A DNA stretch of 64,000 bases. Source: Candidatus Gastranaerophilales bacterium HUM_1 (GTDB lineage Bacteria; Cyanobacteriota; Vampirovibrionia; Gastranaerophilales; Gastranaerophilaceae). Positions 62,556 through 64,000 of the stretch are shown piece after piece. The stretch's first letter is position 1; every line of letters starts with the position of its first letter. Both the position numbers and the translations under genes were made by a program. The DNA lies in contig DAAY01000005.1 of the NCBI GenBank assembly GCA_002103105.1, positions 186,001 through 250,000 of the forward strand. The letters run 5' to 3'. Below the pieces are notes generated by a model that saw only the letters and a list, made by a program, of their open reading frames with translations, searched no databases and was not told the DNA's origin.

Positions 62556-64000
62556 ATGGAATACGTAAAAAATAAAGAGCTAGAAACAAAAGAAATTAAA
62601 GGCATATTTACAGATATGCTAAAATATGCACCGTCAAAATTATGTGGAATGCTTGGTAACGTTATAACGGTGCCAATTTATACAAGCTTATTCTCAACAG
62701 AACAATATGGTTTGTACACCATATCAATCGCAATGCTATCATTCCTTTGTATTTTATTTTCTGATTGGGTAGGACTATCAGGTTTGAGATTCTTCAGACA
62801 TCACCAATTGATGGAAGATTTGCCAAAGTACCTTACAACTCTTGTAACAATATTAACATTAAACATGATTTTAATGTTCGCTATATCTTTCATATTTAAA
62901 GATAGTCTATATAGCTTTTTCCATGTCCCATTTAAATATTTCTTAGCTGTATTATTTTTAATAATTCCAGTTGCAATCAGGGCATTGTTATCACAACTAT
63001 TAAGAGCTCAGCTAAAATCGGTATCATACACTTTAACAACAATATTAAACCAATTTGCAACAATATTTCTCGCAGTTTTCTTTGCAAAATTTTTCAACCT
63101 AGGTGCAGCATCAATATTACTTGCAATGGGGGTATCAATATCTCTGATAGATATATTATTACTGTATCAAAGTGAAATACTCAAGATTTTCAAATTTCAA
63201 AAAATTGAATGGAAATTTATTGTTCCAATTATTAAATATGGAATTCCAATTGCCGCAACATCACTTAGTGCTTGGATTATAACCCAAAGTAACAAGTTCA
63301 TTATGAACGGAATTAGTGGATTTTCAAAAGCTGCACTTGTGGGCGTCGGATATGGATTAACTTTACCAATCTTAATGACTTTATTTGCAATGATTACAGT
63401 TGCAGCAATTCCAAGAATTATTAACTTATATGAAGCTAAAATTGATGTTAGACCAATTATCTCCAAGTTTTTAGGATACTACATTCTAGTTGCATTACCA
63501 GTAATTTCAATAATTAGTTTGTATAGCGTTGATTATACTCATATGTTCACAAATGCAAAATTTTATGAAGCAAGTGTTCTTGTTCCATATTTTTCATTCG
63601 GGGTATTTTTCTTAGCAATGACAGACTATACAACATTACAATACCATCTTGCAAACAAAACACATATTGAATTTATAATCAAGTTAATTTCTGGAATAAT
63701 CGGAGTTATTCTCAACGTCGTTCTTATTCCAAAGATGGGACTTGTAGGAGTTGGGATTGCAACACTTTCTGCAAATTTCTTATATTTACTACTAAGCTTA
63801 ATCATCGTTTTGCCAGAATTAAGATTAAATGTTCCTAAAAATACATTATTAAGAATCTTAATCTCTGCAATTCCAACAGGTGTATTATTGTATATACTAA
63901 AGAAATACATTGTATTCATTGCTGGTAGCTGGCAAATGTTATTATGTCTTGTAATATTTTATGCAGTATATGCAATTACGCAGAAAACACTTGTAAAAAA
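62556..64000 (+). CDS. Oligosaccharide flippase / polysaccharide biosynthesis protein (cut by window)
   Basis: Opens at the ATG 62556 with GAGG upstream, 14 bases after rimO, and stays open to the window end (481 codons, no stop). A cytoplasmic start of about 20 residues is followed by many hydrophobic helices; early sequence LKYAPSKLCGMLGNVITVPIY fits the Wzx/MATE-like polysaccharide export family, which flips lipid-linked oligosaccharides across the inner membrane. It could work with the WecG, GT2 and deacetylase genes of this window. The C-terminus is outside the window. Confidence 0.85.
   Translation, partial: MEYVKNKELETKEIKGIFTDMLKYAPSKLCGMLGNVITVPIYTSLFSTEQYGLYTISIAMLSFLCILFSDWVGLSGLRFFRHHQLMEDLPKYLTTLVTILTLNMILMFAISFIFKDSLYSFFHVPFKYFLAVLFLIIPVAIRALLSQLLRAQLKSVSYTLTTILNQFATIFLAVFFAKFFNLGAASILLAMGVSISLIDILLLYQSEILKIFKFQKIEWKFIVPIIKYGIPIAATSLSAWIITQSNKFIMNGISGFSKAALVGVGYGLTLPILMTLFAMITVAAIPRIINLYEAKIDVRPIISKFLGYYILVALPVISIISLYSVDYTHMFTNAKFYEASVLVPYFSFGVFFLAMTDYTTLQYHLANKTHIEFIIKLISGIIGVILNVVLIPKMGLVGVGIATLSANFLYLLLSLIIVLPELRLNVPKNTLLRILISAIPTGVLLYILKKYIVFIAGSWQMLLCLVIFYAVYAITQKTLVK

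Noticed and set aside
1..64000. CRISPR arrays, insertion sequences and transposases
   Set aside because: No direct-repeat arrays with spacers and no transposase-like frames were seen on either strand.

Overview
The window looks like ordinary chromosome from an AT-rich, probably anaerobic bacterium. Nearly all of it is coding, with short intergenic gaps, bidirectional hairpin terminators and mostly GGAG-type ribosome binding sites. Two-iron superoxide reductase with ferritin, an acyl-CoA dehydratase activase-like protein and a two-subunit glycine dehydrogenase component (GcvPB) point to an anaerobe or microaerophile. Prepilin-type surface proteins, flagellar rod/hook genes, a split transketolase and the general gene style fit the non-photosynthetic cyanobacterial sister group (Vampirovibrionia/Melainabacteria, for example Gastranaerophilales). 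That placement is inference from gene content; there is no rRNA here to confirm it.

Layout. 1-4.9 kb: rpiB-rsfS, a three-gene flagellar-type unit (FliJ-, FliK- and hook/rod-like), rpsA and a small unknown gene, all on the minus strand. 5.1-6.0 kb: an unknown protein with a JAMM-like HxH...SxxD pattern. 6.1-8.7 kb: valS. 8.9-16.1 kb: the most distinctive block, three large paralogous proteins that each join a type IV prepilin N-terminus to YadA-like head repeats and a C-terminal S74 (tail-fibre type) intramolecular chaperone; one is on plus and two on minus, with metK between them. 16.3-28.8 kb: an MFS exporter, typA, dnaX, an S66 peptidase, a universal stress protein, a sigma factor with gcvPB and a CoA-activase-like protein, a membrane protein with miaA, and a YhcH-family protein. 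28.9-33.8 kb: a cysteine-rich pseudopilin, the transketolase N-half, a WecG/TagA glycosyltransferase and an exported protein. 34.1-36.5 kb: a paralogous membrane-protein pair, tRNA-Leu(CAA) and an exported carboxypeptidase-regulatory-like protein. 36.5-43.7 kb: ftsZ, nadK, a GIY-YIG nuclease, a hybrid kinase/response regulator/exported protein operon, ferritin and superoxide reductase. 43.8-54.7 kb: large SRP RNA, a GT2 glycosyltransferase, a ChbG/HpnK deacetylase with a secreted phospholipase D-like protein, argS, a large phosphohexomutase, two tandem PlsC acyltransferases and a Pro/Gln-rich HEAT protein. 55.0-59.3 kb: a plus-strand operon of transketolase C-half, ftsE, ftsX, a degenerate GGDEF protein and an isochorismatase-fold hydrolase. 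59.4-64.0 kb: a U32 protein, rimO and a flippase cut by the window edge.

Working together: the two transketolase halves, about 23 kb apart, should form one enzyme. The pseudopilins and exported proteins imply an active type IV pilus/type II-like export system encoded elsewhere. GT2, WecG, the HpnK-type deacetylase and the flippase suggest surface polysaccharide synthesis. Several genes have a -10 box ending exactly 6 nt before the start codon and no Shine-Dalgarno, which suggests leaderless transcripts.
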